Assembly (NCBI GenBank): GCA_030278955.1
Contig: JAOANR010000012.1
Location: 28,947,977-29,011,976, forward strand
Direction of reading: 5' to 3'
Length of the DNA: 64,000 nt
Origin: Hygrophila difformis
Taxonomy: Eukaryota > Streptophyta > Magnoliopsida > Lamiales > Acanthaceae
The translations under genes were made by a program, and so were the position numbers. Shown one piece after another: positions 1-11,204 of the stretch. Positions within the stretch are counted from its first letter, which is position 1. Each line of letters opens with the position of its first letter. The notes under the pieces were generated by a model. It made no database searches. It was not told the origin of the DNA and worked only from the letters and a program-made list of their open reading frames with translations.

Positions 1-298
1 CCATTCACTTTGGCCTATGGTCAAGGAGGTTCGGGACTTGATTCAGAGTATGGACGGATGCTTGCTACGACATGTGTTCAGGGAAGGAAATCAGGTTGCT
101 GATGGGCTTGCTCGCAAGGCTGCGAGGTCGGAAGAGTTCTACACCACCTGGGCTTTCCCGCCGGATGATGTTCTTCATCTTGTTGGGAAGGATGTAAGTG
201 GCGTTGTTTTTGTTCGCATGATGTAGTTCCTGTTTCTTTTTTTCTCTTTTTCTCTTTTCTCTTTGCTCGCCTTCTCAGGCTGTGTCACTAAAAAAAAT
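1..298 (+). mobile_element. 3' end of a LINE (RNase H tail and 3' UTR)
   Basis: An open frame (17-226, open to the window edge) ends with a peptide containing FREGNQVADGLA followed by an FPPD-type tail. This is the C-terminal helix and tail of the RNase H domain that closes many plant L1-type LINE ORF2 proteins and related host RNase H-like proteins. A pyrimidine-rich stretch follows the stop codon, and a short A run at 289-296 looks like a LINE 3' UTR and poly(A). The rest of the element lies outside the window. It is a different family from the LINE at 41903-48388, whose tail differs. A host RNase H-like gene is possible but less likely. Confidence 0.6.
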
Positions 299-466
299 AT
301 TATTTAATTGATTAGTTGGAACTTTCGTTTAATAATTAATGAAGGATCGAGCAGCGGATCTCTTAGGTAGTTTGGATGTGATCGAGTTCTTCACAATTCA
401 GATATGAATATATTTTATTACCCAAACATGATTAACAGATTATTAGGTTTTAGAAACACAATCATC
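299..466. other. AT-rich spacer, nothing recognised
   Basis: Non-coding AT-rich sequence between the LINE tail and the SINE target duplication. No reading frame, repeat or RNA gene is visible. Confidence 0.5.
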
Positions 467-479
467 AAATAATCGTGTA

Positions 480-661
480 TAACCCAATGCAGTTGGCCTA
501 AATGGTATGGGGTTCTGGCAGCTTAAACAAACGTCTCGGGTTCGAGCCTTTGTGTATGCAGAATTCTGTTTTGGGAGAGGCAACACTTTAATGCCCACCA
601 GATTCTTGATGAATTAATTTTAAGCTCAATGTGGCATGAGAATACGGTATACATGCCAAAA
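480..661 (+). mobile_element. tRNA-derived SINE, family 1, copy A
   Basis: A 182-bp unit begins with an A-box-like stretch (around TTGGCCTAAATGG). A B box, GGGTTCGAGCC, follows about 50 bp later, which is the internal RNA polymerase III promoter layout of tRNA-derived SINEs. The unit ends in a short A-rich tail. It is flanked by a perfect 13-bp direct repeat AAATAATCGTGTA (467-479 and 662-674), the target duplication left by LINE-type retroposition. Related copies in this window are at 60500-60675 (minus) and 61462-61521 (3' fragment). It is not a tRNA gene, because no cloverleaf follows the boxes. Confidence 0.85.
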
Positions 662-736
662 AAATAATCGTGTACAAAACGCTTAAACAAATACGCTCTT
701 AGAAACCCAATTGATATTCTCATTTCAAGCCGCATG

Positions 737-950
737 TTCTTGTTTGAAAATCATTTCATTGAAGATCCGACAAATAGATTGGACGAAGGTTATGACTTGT
801 GGTGTCTGAGGAATGTACCTCTATGGTCCTTTTCGAAATCACGTGCTTGGATACTGGAATGCTCATCGGAAAAATTCACGAAAAGTATTGTTTCTAAGGT
901 ACGAGGAATTACAAGAGAAAATTGATTTCAATGTCAATAAGATTGCGGAG
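737..950 (+). pseudogene. Sulfotransferase pseudogene, left part
   Basis: The translation, spread over two frames, gives LDEGYDLWC and then GPFRNHVLGYWNA and KVLFLRYEELQE. This is the central to C-terminal part of plant cytosolic sulfotransferases, which move sulfate from PAPS to flavonoid, brassinosteroid or glucosinolate-type acceptors. A frameshift near 808 separates the two parts, and no N-terminal P-loop region is visible upstream. The frame is cut at 950 by the copia LTR. The same 140 bp reappears at 40253-40394 on the far side of the element, followed there by the rest of the gene. The family assignment is good, but the substrate is unknown. Confidence 0.75.
811..950 (+). repeat. 140-bp sulfotransferase segment duplicated across the copia element
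   Basis: This segment is repeated at 40253-40394 with only a few differences, so the copia element is flanked by a 140-bp direct repeat of host sequence. The usual 5-bp duplication is absent: CGGAG lies on the left and CGTGC on the right. The arrangement suggests a tandem gene duplication or recombination between two insertions. Confidence 0.85.
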
Positions 951-2347
951 TGATAGAGTATACAGTAAAGCAAACTTTTAGTGCGCTTTTGTATTTATTC
1001 GATTTCTATATTGACTGAAATAAATGGTTATTCACATTGTTGCTTTTGTATGGATGCTTGTATGTTTTCTATATAATTGCAAGTATGTCCAATTATCTAA
1101 TATTGTAGACAACATGGTGCGTTAGGAGTCACACAGAAGATCATGTTGTCGGTTCCTTATAAGATATAAATAGTATTCACAACTGAGATAGTTTGGGACA
1201 TAACTATTGGTTTAAGTTGTACTGGAAACTTGTAATTAGTTTATCTTGACTATTAGTTTATAGTAGTGCGCTGCGTCGCATTAAATGGATCACAGTTGAG
1301 ATGCATTCTTCTATTCTGACATAAGAAGAATCAAGATCTCGGCGACTCTGATTAATTCTTAACCCTAGTAGAGGTAAATCTGACACATGGAATATTTGTT
1401 GGTCGCTTTGATTTACCATGACTGAGAATCCTAGTTGATTCAATATGCTTTGTATTTTGGGCGCCAATATTATTTGCATGGTGTCTATTTATTCTCACTA
1501 GGGCACTGTGTCCTGGTTATCCTGGTTGAGGACGTCCCCTTAAGGAGCTCAATAAGGATCATTGTATGAACTCTGCAGGTGGATTTATTCCGTACAATGA
1601 TAAAGTTTGAGTGGTACTACTTAAGGATTAAAAAGAGATTAATTAATTAAAATTGTCAGAAGTTTTAATTAATTAATGGACGTGCGATATCTTAAAACAT
1701 AGGTAATAAATTGAGTCTAATAGAAGTCCAGATTCAATCTGGATCAGGCCGGGAGTGCAACATTAATTATTTAGTGGAATTAATTAATGTTTTATAGGCC
1801 AAATTATGTTCTGGGCTGAACATAAGAATTTGAGCCTGTAAAGGTGCCTGAGCCTGATACCTTCTAGTGGATCCCCAGTCTGGCCCAAGGACCAAGTAGG
1901 AGAGTCTATAAATAAGTCTCCAAAAACCCTAGCCACTATAAGACAACCATAATTCTCTTCCAAAAAGAAAGAGAGGGGCGGCCAAGAGAGGGTTTTTGGA
2001 GGTCCAATTTTCTCTCCATCCGTTCGATAGATCTCCGTCCATCCGATGTTCGTACGGGGTCGAGAACAGTCCAGAAGATCCCTGGTGTTGAATTCATTGG
2101 TGTGCAAGGCGGTAGATCTGGTCGTTCGCCCGTTCGTGCGCTTGGAAGATTGTTCGTGGTTGCATATTGCAGATCTACAGACATAGACGAAAAGAACCAA
2201 GTTTCCAATCAGACGTTGTTGCAGATCTTCTTGGAAAGGTAATTTTCGTAACCATTCTAGTAGATATTTTACAATACCATGTATGTATGTGTTGGCATCC
2301 AATAACGATCCCTGGGCACGGACCACCTTCATAGGTGTGTTCCATCA
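951..2347 (+). repeat. Copia 5' LTR
   Basis: The 1397-bp LTR matches the 1396-bp copy at 38847-40242 with scattered substitutions and small indels, and has TG...CA ends. It contains a TATA box at 1905-1916 and, downstream, the transcribed leader of the element. Confidence 0.92.
1905..1916 (+). promoter_or_regulatory. TATA box of the copia LTR
   Basis: TCTATAAATAAG lies in the LTR with pyrimidine-rich leader sequence downstream. The same motif is in the 3' LTR near 39800. It probably sets the start of the genomic RNA. Confidence 0.6.
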
Positions 2348-2349
2348 AT

Positions 2350-2367
2350 TGGTATCAGAGACAGGGT
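2350..2367 (+). other. Copia primer binding site (initiator tRNA-Met)
   Basis: TGGTATCAGAGACAGG lies two bases after the LTR end. It is complementary to the 3' end of plant initiator tRNA-Met apart from one or two bases, as is usual in copia elements. Confidence 0.88.
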
Positions 2368-4015
2368 TTCGTGATTATTGGCTCTGCTGGAAAACACAGT
2401 TGGTATTTAGATTATGTATTTTCTAGCATGTTGGATGAAAAAATAAATAAAAATATGAATTTAATTTATATTTATATTTATTTTATTGTTTTCATGTGTT
2501 GTATGTTTTCCGTCGCAGCCCTATTATTTTGTTGTAAACGTTTTTCCCACCAGATAATAAGTGTGGGTAGATTAGGCATTTTTCATAGATCAAATGTATA
2601 TAGAATTTTCATGTAATTTTCATATTATGTAATATAATAATGGAGATGGGCATGAAAAAGAGCAAACGGAGGCGATTTCACATGAAAGGGCGGCGACGGC
2701 GGCGAACCGGTGGCGGCGGCGGCGGCGGAACCGGTGGCTGGGCAGACGGCGGGGCTGGTGGTGGCGGCTGCAGGGTTGATGGAAAAACAAGGGTTTTGGC
2801 CCAATGGGCCGAAATATTAGGGTTTCCGTCGGCAGAAACTGTTTGGGCCGTAACTTTTGCCTCGGATGTCCGTTTTGGGCCCATGATACTTTTTTGGTAA
2901 CGTCGCGGCGAGATCTACAGGTGTCATGGTTAAACCATGGTTAAACCATGAACGAAAATATCAGCCCCAGATTCGGACGTTTGACAGACTTTATTCGCCA
3001 TTCTTTAAAGTTGGACGTCTGGTGAAGTTTCATCGCATTGCATGAGAGGAAAATCCAGGCATCGTTCGGCGCCCTTTTGAATGATGTAATATTTATTTTA
3101 GGCTATTAGATAGGTTCTTGGGGCTGCACGGGATTGCTTTATTTTATTGCTTTCTTTATTTTCTTTGTTGATGTGATATTAAATTTAAATTTAAATTTAA
3201 ACATGCTAGAAATCACGTTTTAAGTAACCTTGAAATATGTTGTTTTAATTCTAGTGGCATGCTAGGGCTTATGTGATTTCCATGTTAGGAGCATGTTAGG
3301 AATTTAATTATTTCATAATGCATGCTACGGAAAAACCTACAAGTTAAATGACTAAGTCAAAATTATTGAATTTTAATTAATTCTTGGGCCTCCACAATTG
3401 ATCTCTAAGTAAAGTGATTGTCATACGCGTGGCCCATGGGGTCTCCTCCCTAACAAATATTGACTTTCACAAGCTTACTAGATGAGATTTCTAATTTAAT
3501 GATTTAATTTTACGTAAATTGTGTGGCATACGCGTGACCCATGGGGTTTCCTCCCTAACGGATGTGCCATGCATAAGTTTACTAAAAAAATTATTTCAAG
3601 ATAACTGGAGGAGAGTATTCACATGCGATATGACTACCTCATCGGTCGCGTATTAATTGTGCATAATTATCCTTAAGGTTAAATTGTGGTTAAGACTTAG
3701 ATGTGAATTTTAACATAACCCGCCAACGGGGTCCCTGTTTTTATTTACATGGCCAGTTTTAAAAGATCGACAATTAATTTCATTCGTCATAAGGATAAGT
3801 TGATGAGATAATGAAATTAGAGGCTGGGTGCCTGTTTAATAAATGCATGTGTAAACGTCCATCCTAACATGGCTTGCATATTCATTTATTGAGCAGTCGA
3901 GGAATGCATAATTTCAATGGTTTTGAGATTTTTCATGTTATTATGCCTTCATGAGAATGTGAATAAATTGCTTATACTTATGTGTTTGCATGTTTTATTT
4001 ATTTCACTCGTCAAC
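2368..4015 (+). other. Long copia leader with GGC tract and duplicated 33-bp motif
   Basis: This is a 1.65-kb untranslated leader between the primer site and gag. A GC-rich tract of GGC/GGA triplets (2684-2775) stands out from AT-rich surroundings. A small Gly-rich frame can be read through it (2640-2900), but it looks like repeat readthrough. A 33-bp motif beginning CATACGCGTG and containing CCCATGGGG occurs twice, at 3422-3454 and 3527-3559, with two mismatches. A TTTAAA microsatellite is at 3180-3202. Confidence 0.6.
3422..3559 (+). repeat. Duplicated 33-bp leader motif
   Basis: Two copies (3422-3454 and 3527-3559) of CATACGCGTGRCCCATGGGG plus a CCTCCCTAAC tail lie 105 bp apart. A weaker third version is near 3715. 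They may be structured packaging or dimerisation signals, but this is only inference from position. Confidence 0.6.
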
Positions 4016-4452
4016 ATGTCGTTCAATCCACTTATAACTATTCTCACTCAAAACAAATTGACCGGTCCAAATTATTTGGACTGGAAACGAAATATGGATA
4101 TTGTCCTTGTCGCTGAAGAGTACAAATTTGTGCTCACTACTCCTGCTCTGGCGGCCCTGACTGATAGTTCCACCCAAGAAGAAAGGGAGGCTCATCGGAA
4201 GTGCCATAAGGCAAATGAGATGGCTTGTTGTTATATATTCGCCTCTATGAACAGTGTACTGCAACAGCAACATCAAGGTATGCCTACTGCTACTGAGATG
4301 ATGTTAGGTCTCAAGGAGCTTTTTGATGAGTCAGACAGGTCTGCAAGGTTTGAGGCAATGAGGAAGATTATGACTTCTTCTATGCCAGAGGGAGGGTCAG
4401 TGCGTGAGCATGTTCTCAAGATAATGGAAAATTTGAATGAGATAGAGCTGCT
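4016..4452 (+). pseudogene. Copia gag, N-terminal part, cut by Athila
   Basis: Gag forms the capsid of the retrotransposon particle. The chosen start is the ATG at 4016, which opens a peptide with LTGPNYLDWKRNMDIVL near residue 17, the N-terminal signature of plant copia gag. It continues through the UBN2-type helical domain to HVLKIMENLNEIELL. At 4452 the frame runs into the Athila LTR and stops 16 codons later. It resumes at 35298, on the other side of the insertion. The frame is also open upstream to 3917, but that part does not look like gag. Confidence 0.88.
4448..4452. repeat. Target duplication of the Athila element (left copy)
   Basis: CTGCT lies immediately left of the 5' LTR and again immediately right of the 3' LTR (35293-35297). 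This is a perfect 5-bp duplication made by integrase. Confidence 0.95.
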
Positions 4453-4737
4453 TGATAATGGCCAGAAATGTCCATTATTTTCAATCCATTTCCGTGTCTG
4501 AAACGGGCATTTGATCGCATTCCGGTCTTATATTAAATAAGAAAGCAGTAGAATTAGACTGATTTATGCATATTTGTAAAAATATTGAGCTGGTATGAAA
4601 AATGCATAAATATGTAATTTTGTTACACATTTATGCTAGAAAAATCCAAAAATATGAGAAAAAGAAAAGAAAAGAAAAAGGAAACAAAAAGATGGGAAAA
4701 GAAATAAAAACCCACAAAAAGTCGAATTTTTCAGGAA

Positions 4738-5010
4738 ATTACGACGCTACACTCAACTACGACGTTAACCATGTATAGCGTCGTAGGCCGAGTATAGCGT
4801 CGTAGGCAGAAAATGAGGGAGGACTCCGAAGGAAGAACTACGACGCCAAACGAGTATAGCGTCGTAGACCAAGTGTAGCGACGTAACGGAGTATAGCGTC
4901 GTAGGCTGTTCACTTAGAGACAAAGAAGTGTATTCGAAGTGGAAGACTACGACGTTACACCTATAGCATCGTAGTAATGGATAGCGACGAAGTCATGCAT
5001 AGCGTCGTAC
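4738..5010. repeat. TACGACGC/GCGTCGTA array, upstream of TATA
   Basis: About a dozen copies of the 10-bp word TACGACGCTA, or its complement TAGCGTCGTA, lie in both orientations and end about 60 bp before the TATA box. The 3' LTR has the same array at about 31220-31480. Confidence 0.85.
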
Positions 5011-5066
5011 CAAGCTGCAGAATTCAAATTCAAGGGCCTGGGGGCCTATGGGCCTAGGGTTTCTCG

Positions 5067-5080
5067 CCTATATATAGAGG
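5067..5080 (+). promoter_or_regulatory. TATA box of the Athila LTR
   Basis: CCTATATATAGAGG follows the first motif array, with a pyrimidine-rich start region about 30 bp downstream. The same sequence is at 31529-31542 in the 3' LTR. Confidence 0.65.
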
Positions 5081-5714
5081 TGTTGACTCCCAGGTCTTGT
5101 CACTTCATACATTCCCCAACTTGAAGACAACCTCAGTTCTTGAGAAGTGTAGCTAGGTTAGTTAGAGTAGTTAGTTTTTATTTTTATGTATTATTTAATT
5201 TATGCATCTAGCTTAGTTTAATTTCTTACATAGCTTAGTGTTTTTCCTTCTTGTTCAGCTTAGGATAGCCATCTTCATACTGTTTCAAATTTGTTAAACT
5301 CTTGGTTTAGGTTTGAAATACCCAAATGATGGGTATTATCTAACCATTTGATATAAAATGGGAAGTTAAGCTTCAAAAGAGTCCCAAAACATGAAATGGA
5401 CATGAGTCCATGGATTTACTTGCTTTGCTTTTGCTTAAATGACCATTTGGTCATCTTATTTTCGGTTTAAAATGTGGGCTTTCTGTCTTCTTTTTCTTTT
5501 TGGGTTCCTATGCATGTTGTTATGGTTGAAAACCCTCATTTGGGTTTGTGGTTCATGGGTGTGTGCTTTTAGCTTATTTTATCATGTTTTTATGCATTTT
5601 GGCTTACTGTTTTCATCTTATTTCATTACTATTCTTGCATTGATGAACCATGAACTTGAAAACAGGGTTTGCAATCGCAGAGATTGCATTACCCGACCAA
5701 CAACATATTCTGGG

Positions 5715-6362
5715 GTAGCTACGACGCTAACCGCCCTACGACGCTATCCAAGGATAGCGACGTAGGGGAGGGTTTGACGTCGTAGTTGCTTCAAACTCAA
5801 GAAAATTTGCCCTACGGCACTAGACCTACGACGCTACCCTTGGATAGCGTCGTAATTTTTGTCTAAAGGTCGTAGGATCCCAAAACTCGTCATTTTCATA
5901 AAAAACCCATTTACGACGCTATGACTACGACATTATCCTAGGATAGCGTCGTAATTTAGTGCATAAAGTCGTAAACCCCCATTTTATCAACTCTTCAGAA
6001 AATCCACCTACGACGCCACACCTACGACGCTATCCTAGGATAACGTCGTAATTTAGTGTATAGCGTCGTAGCACTTCTCTCTTTTTCAAAACCATCTCTC
6101 CTTACTACGACGCTAGACCCTGCGACGTAAACCATGTTTAACGTCGTAGGACATGCATAGCATCGTAGTCCCTCATTTCTAAACTCTCATGCACGACGTC
6201 AACACTGCGACTTGGAACATCGTATAGCGTCGTAATCATGTGCTGCGTCGTGCATAACCCTTTTAACTCCAAAATTTTCATCCCTTTCACCAATCCATGA
6301 CGACGATGTCCCCACGACGCTATCCTAGGATAGAATCGTAAAATCTGTTTAGCGTCGTAATT
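5715..6362. repeat. Second, larger TACGACGC/GCGTCGTA array with palindromes
   Basis: Roughly 25 copies of TACGACGCTA-like words lie in both orientations. Several pair into palindromes centred on CCTAGG, for example ACGACGCTAT-CCTAGG-ATAACGTCGT near 6023-6050. The array is repeated in the 3' LTR at about 32184-32820. Confidence 0.85.
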
Positions 6363-6726
6363 GGCAGTCTCTGCCAGATTTTCCATTTCTCCATTTTCTT
6401 CATTAATTAATTGAACCCTTAAGTCAATAATTAAAGATCATGATTGGCAATGATTGAGATCGATAATTACCTTGATTAAAGGATCTTTGTTCAATTCTCC
6501 CTAAAATATTTTTCTATAAACAAAACCTTAATGCCTTAAGTAGATAATCCGGACTGTAACTAATTATGGTATGAAGGATTATTTAAGACATTAATATTAA
6601 TTCCATAACCTTGCATGAGAAACCAATGTCTCTCATACAAGGCACTGTCTTTATTTTTATTGTATTTTATCTCATCTTTTTCGTAATGTATGAATAAACA
6701 GTGAGATATATTACAGAATAATGTCA

Positions 6727-6859
6727 GCGAACGGTCCCTTCACTGGGAAATGAAGTAGCCCGTAGTCTGTATATTAATTACTGTTTGTTATTTTGCATGG
6801 TTTGGATAATGACTAACGAGGTCAGGCGAACGGTCCTTTCACCGGGAAATGAAGTAGCC
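6727..6859 (+). repeat. Duplicated 34-bp LTR motif
   Basis: Two copies (6727-6760 and 6826-6859) of a motif starting GCGAACGGTC and ending ATGAAGTAGCC lie 99 bp apart. Each contains CTTCA and TGAAG, which can pair into a small hairpin. The motif is kept in the 3' LTR near 33187 and 33286. Confidence 0.8.
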
Positions 6860-8845
6860 GCTCGGTTAATTATCGTCCAAATACAGTTTTATTCTCTTTA
6901 TCTTAATTTCCAAAACCCAAATTCTATTCTGTGATGTGAGTCAGCCAATATCTGTCAATATTAGCTAATAAGCATTAATGAGAGGAAGCATGTAGGTTTT
7001 TATCAGAATTCGCAGACAGTAGGGGCCCAACTGGTAGCGACACTACCATTTTAGGGTTTCTGCTGTTTAAATTCCCTCCATCCGAGTAATTGGGAAGTTG
7101 GAAAGCAGATGTTTGCATTCCACCTAATTACTCTGCCACCACTTTTGGCCTCACGGCTACCTCATATCTGTGTCACGCGTTCTGTCTAAACCCACCATTA
7201 TATTTTGGGTTGATTAATTTCACACTTCCATATATCCTTATGCATGATATTATTATGTAGCTACTGTGGTCCATAATATTTTGGGATCATTCCCTTGGAC
7301 ATTAGAAGTCTGGATTTAAAACAGATATCGCATACTAAACTTCCAACAAAAATTTATTTATAAAATCCGGATCTTTGTAAGGGATAAACTCCATAGTTAT
7401 GACTAATTCATATTCTGTCAAGGGTTAAATTTTGGGAAATTAGAAGCAGAGTCAGCGATTAGGTCTCTTCTAGACCGAAAGGGTCTGTGTTCTTATTGAG
7501 AGTCTAGTACCTGTTTAGGGAATGGTTTTCACACTTTTTATTTTCCGAAATTGCTGTGTATTGGGAATTTAGTCTTAACCATCACACCGAGATGGGGTCC
7601 ATTTGGATTCAAATACAGTGTGACAGATAATTCTAGATGAACAATACATAGGCCTTGGTTACTTTCTAAGATAGGGTTGAATTCCTTTCAACTGCTATCC
7701 TCTTCTGCCAAAGCCTATCTTTGAGTCCTGAGTGAGTGCATCCGGAACGAACTAATTTATTAGTCCGTTTCATTAGTTTGTATCTCATAACCACCCGAAA
7801 AAAAAGTGAACACTGCGAGCGGTTCACTGAGGTCCGGGAGTTCTTGATCCACATCTGGTCACCTTGACTGGGGGCTTTCTTTTACTACCAGTACGAAGCT
7901 TTTGAAACTTCCGAGTGATAGGATTTTAAGATGCTGTCTTTACTGCTTTCTTTTAAATGCTTTCGTAGAGGTCACTCGGATGTGTCACTAGATCTTCTAA
8001 CTGCTACTAGGACTGAGAGTTAAGGGATAGTTCAGATTTAATTTTAGACTTTGGGTGTGACATGGGGGGATGATAGCAGTACTTGGCATTTCAATTAATG
8101 ATTTGTCAGGTGTTGCTTGACCACCACAGATGAAATATCATACCCTGGCCGGGGCAGTTATGAATCTGTGGTATCTTAGAATTTGTGGTCTTAAGAACAT
8201 GTAAACTCATACTGTAAGTACCTGTCTGTCAAAGGGAACATGGTACTGAGAGCATGAGAATTAGCTTTCTGACAGGATTATCCCAAACAAAGATCTGTGT
8301 ATAAAAATGGAAGTTTAATTATGTTTTATCTAAACCTTGTCCGATCTTTATTCTTTTCTCCCTGTCCTTTCTGTTATCACTATTGAATCAGCTTCATAAG
8401 CTAATATAGCATAGACTTACAACTTTTATTATTTTTGTGGAATTATTCCATCTGCTCTTTAGATTCAATATTAGCATGTTCTTTAGCTTATTTAACTGCT
8501 TTCATAATGTAGATTAAATTCAGTCATGTAGTGTTAGTCCAACTTCAAAACTGATTTGAGCAATACGAGTGGAAAATCTAGTAGAACGACGTGGGACCTG
8601 CTTCTATCGCACATCCTCCAGTGAACGATCCGGTCTTACTATAAATACTGCAATTTTTTACTCCGTGCGCTTTCGGGGGCACAGTTTCTTAACACGAGTA
8701 AATAAAAACGTAACAACCTATAAATATATCCCTAAACCCAACTCCGTCTTCATAAATCGGTTTCATTAAATAAAAATCGAACCCGGGATTAATTCTTATA
8801 TCTTTTTAAGAAAATACTCGTGTGGGAAATTCATCAAAAGTTTCA

Positions 8846-8863
8846 TGGCGCCGTTGCCGGGGA
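8846..8863 (+). other. Athila primer binding site (tRNA-Asp)
   Basis: TGGCGCCGTTGCCGGGGA follows directly after the LTR. It is the complement of the 3' end of plant tRNA-Asp(GTC) and is the usual primer site of Athila elements. Confidence 0.92.
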
Positions 8864-9001
8864 GGATGCAGCGCCGTTTTATTAGAGAATTACATTCCTG
8901 ATTGCTCATAGTTAGCTTATATCTATAAATATGTATACACGACCGAACCAGTTCTAACCTAGGGAATGTGCAGGTACTGTCATAGCTGAGACCGTTGTTC
9001 T

Positions 9002-11204
9002 ATGCAAAAGAGAAAGGTGACCCCAGCCGAGGTCCCGTCAAAACGCAGAGATCGAAAAAACAGCTCGTCGTCTGAGGGCAGAGGCTAGGCAAAGGAAAGA
9101 ACGGGAAAGGCAAGCACTACTCTCTCCAAGCACAAGTAGTGACATCTCAGACATGGCGGATAACCGCGGCATTCCCCCAATCATACCACCTAACCCACCA
9201 CTCCAAAATATCCAGGAGGACCCAGAAGACGTTGATGACGAGAACTTGGAGGATCCCCCTCCTCAGATCATACAGGGAGGTGGAAACCCTCCAAATCTCG
9301 AGCAACAACCCTTCGAAGTGCCTCTACCAAACCACCAAAACCCCCAAAACAACCCCAATAACCAAAATTTCCAAAATGACCCTAACTTCCAGAATCAACA
9401 GTATCAGAATCCCAACCAATTCAATCCAAACCAGTATAATCCAAACCCGCAAGATCACAATGATCTGAGAAACTTCTATCCCAACCAGAACTTCAACCCA
9501 CAGGACCAATACCAAGGACAGTATCAGGGACTATATCAAGGAGGCCCAGGAAACAACCAGCAGCCTGCTGCTGCTGATTACATGCAACCAATTATAGAAC
9601 CATACTTGAACGTGCCAGGCAGAGCACCAATTGTAGCCAGGAATTTCGAACTCAAGCCTGCTTTGATCAACTTGGTACAGAATAGCCAATTTGCAGGGGC
9701 CAACCATGAAGATCCACATGATCACTTGGCGACATTCTTGGAACTCTGCAACACAATCAAGAATCAGGGCGTCTATCAGAACACCATTAGGATGATGTTG
9801 TTCCCGTTCTCATTGTGTAGTGGAGCAAAAACCTGGTATAAATCATTGCCAGTAAACCAAAGGAGTACATGGGAGGATATTGTAAGAAATTTCTTGGTAA
9901 AATACTTTTCGGAATGGAAGGTAGATGAAGGAAGGTCGAAGATCTCTGAGTTTAAGATGAGGCCTGAAGAATCTTTGTATGATGCAAAAGAGAGGTTTAT
10001 GAATCTGTTGAGGAAATGTCCTCAGCACGATTTTCAGGGATGGGAACAGTTGAGAAAGTTTTACAATGGGCTAACACACGCATGGAAGCATATGTTAGAT
10101 GCTGCGGGAGGGCAACACTTGTTGCACATGCCCATGGATCAAGCATGGGCCAAAATTGAAACAATGAGTGTGAATAGGTCCGGATTGAATGATGATAGCA
10201 CTAATGACACCCCTCCCCGTGGACTTTGTGCTGTAGGTACAGCGGAAAAGACAGATCTTGAGAAGCTGCAAGAGCAAGTGGCGGCATTGTCTGTAAATCA
10301 AGGAGCCGGAAGCTCTGCTCAAGGACAACAAACATATATGATTTGTGGACTGTGCCAGGGTGCTCATGCAACTGACACATGTGAACAGATCGTATCTGTA
10401 AGCTGTAATTTTGCAGGGGCTTTCCCAAACAGACACCCGAATTTGTCATACTCCAACAACAATGCCCTCAACTCCCACATTCTGAACAAGCCACAACAGT
10501 TTAACCCTCAGCAGAATCAAGGATTTAATCAAAACAGAGGACCAAATTTTCAAAACCAAAACCAAAAATTTCAGCCTCAAATCCAACAAAGACCCCATCA
10601 AAATTTCCAGCAGCCTAACCAAAATTTCCAGAACTTCCAGCCCCAGCCACAGTTCATACCTAATCAGGGCCAATGGAACCAGAATCAGAATCAAAACCAA
10701 AAGCCTCCATCAAGGCTGGAAAATTTGATGACTGATTTTATCACAAGTCAGAAGGAGATCAATACACAGTTGCAGGCCTCCATCAGAAATGTGGAAACCC
10801 AAGTGACTCAAATGGCCAGTGAATTGCAAAAACGGGATAAGGGAGCATTACCAAGCGCAACAGAGAAAAACCCACAGTGCAAGACAATAACTTTGAAATC
10901 TGGAAAAACATTGGCTGGACCGAAAGGAAAGGATGATGTGGAAAAAGGAAATGAATCTGGGAAGGACAATGCTGCTGATGAAGAAGCAGATGATGCAGAA
11001 ATAGAAACAGCCAATCTGCAGACTGAAGCTGCAGAAGACAAGGCTAAAAATGGTAAAGGTGAAGGTACAATTTCTGACCCTTCACCACAAAAAGCTTTTG
11101 ATAATAACAAATTCATGCCAAGGGTCCCGTACCCAGCAAGGCTGAAAAATAAACAACAAGATTTGAAGTTTGAAAAATTTTCTGAAAAGACTGCAAGAAG
11201 TTGA
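9002..11204 (+). pseudogene. Athila gag
   Basis: This is the capsid/nucleocapsid polyprotein. The long frame starts at ATG 9153, but a basic, Arg-rich stretch upstream (about 9063-9152) is in the same frame and an ATG at 9002 lies before it. A one-base slip in the A run near 9058 separates the two, so the original start was probably 9002. Domains in order are: an Asn/Gln/Pro-rich segment (residues 45-145 from 9153), the retrotransposon gag core (about 150-345, with WYKSLP and MRPEESLYDAKERF), an incomplete CxxC knuckle near 395-410, a second Gln/Asn-rich segment, and an acidic tail. The frame ends at 11204 after a shift near 11180 that separates it from the protease. Confidence 0.88.

Larger units (their letters stand above)
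4453..8845 (+). repeat. Athila 5' LTR (4.4 kb)
   Basis: It begins TGATAATGG and ends TTTCA, and pairs with 30934-35292 (4359 bp) with small indels and few substitutions. It contains arrays of the TACGACGC/GCGTCGTA motif on both sides of a TATA box at 5067-5080, and a duplicated 34-bp motif at 6727-6859. Frames inside the LTR (for example 5439-5765 and 8569-8769) recur in both LTRs but have no recognisable protein features. Confidence 0.93.

Noticed and set aside
525..550. Possible tRNA gene (A and B box)
   Set aside because: The boxes are present but no cloverleaf or acceptor stem can be formed. The unit has a SINE tail and target duplication.
2640..2900. Gly-rich/Arg-rich small protein in the copia leader
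   Set aside because: The frame is a readthrough of GGC triplets in a leader. The opposite strand is equally open, and there is no conserved domain.
5439..5765. 108-codon hydrophobic ORF repeated in both Athila LTRs (also 31904-32230)
   Set aside because: Both copies lie in identical LTR sequence, so repetition is not evidence of selection. The composition is that of translated T-rich DNA, without a recognisable family.
4738..6362. CRISPR-like array from regularly repeated words
   Set aside because: The repeats are 10 bp, in both orientations, with irregular spacing, and sit in a plant LTR. There is no cas gene.
9324..9515. Minus-strand ORFs opposite Athila gag
   Set aside because: They are shadows of the Asn/Gln-rich coding repeat on the plus strand.
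11170..11204. Programmed frameshift between Athila gag and protease
   Set aside because: No slippery heptamer is visible, and other one-base shifts occur at 9058, 12160 and 12880, so random mutation explains it.
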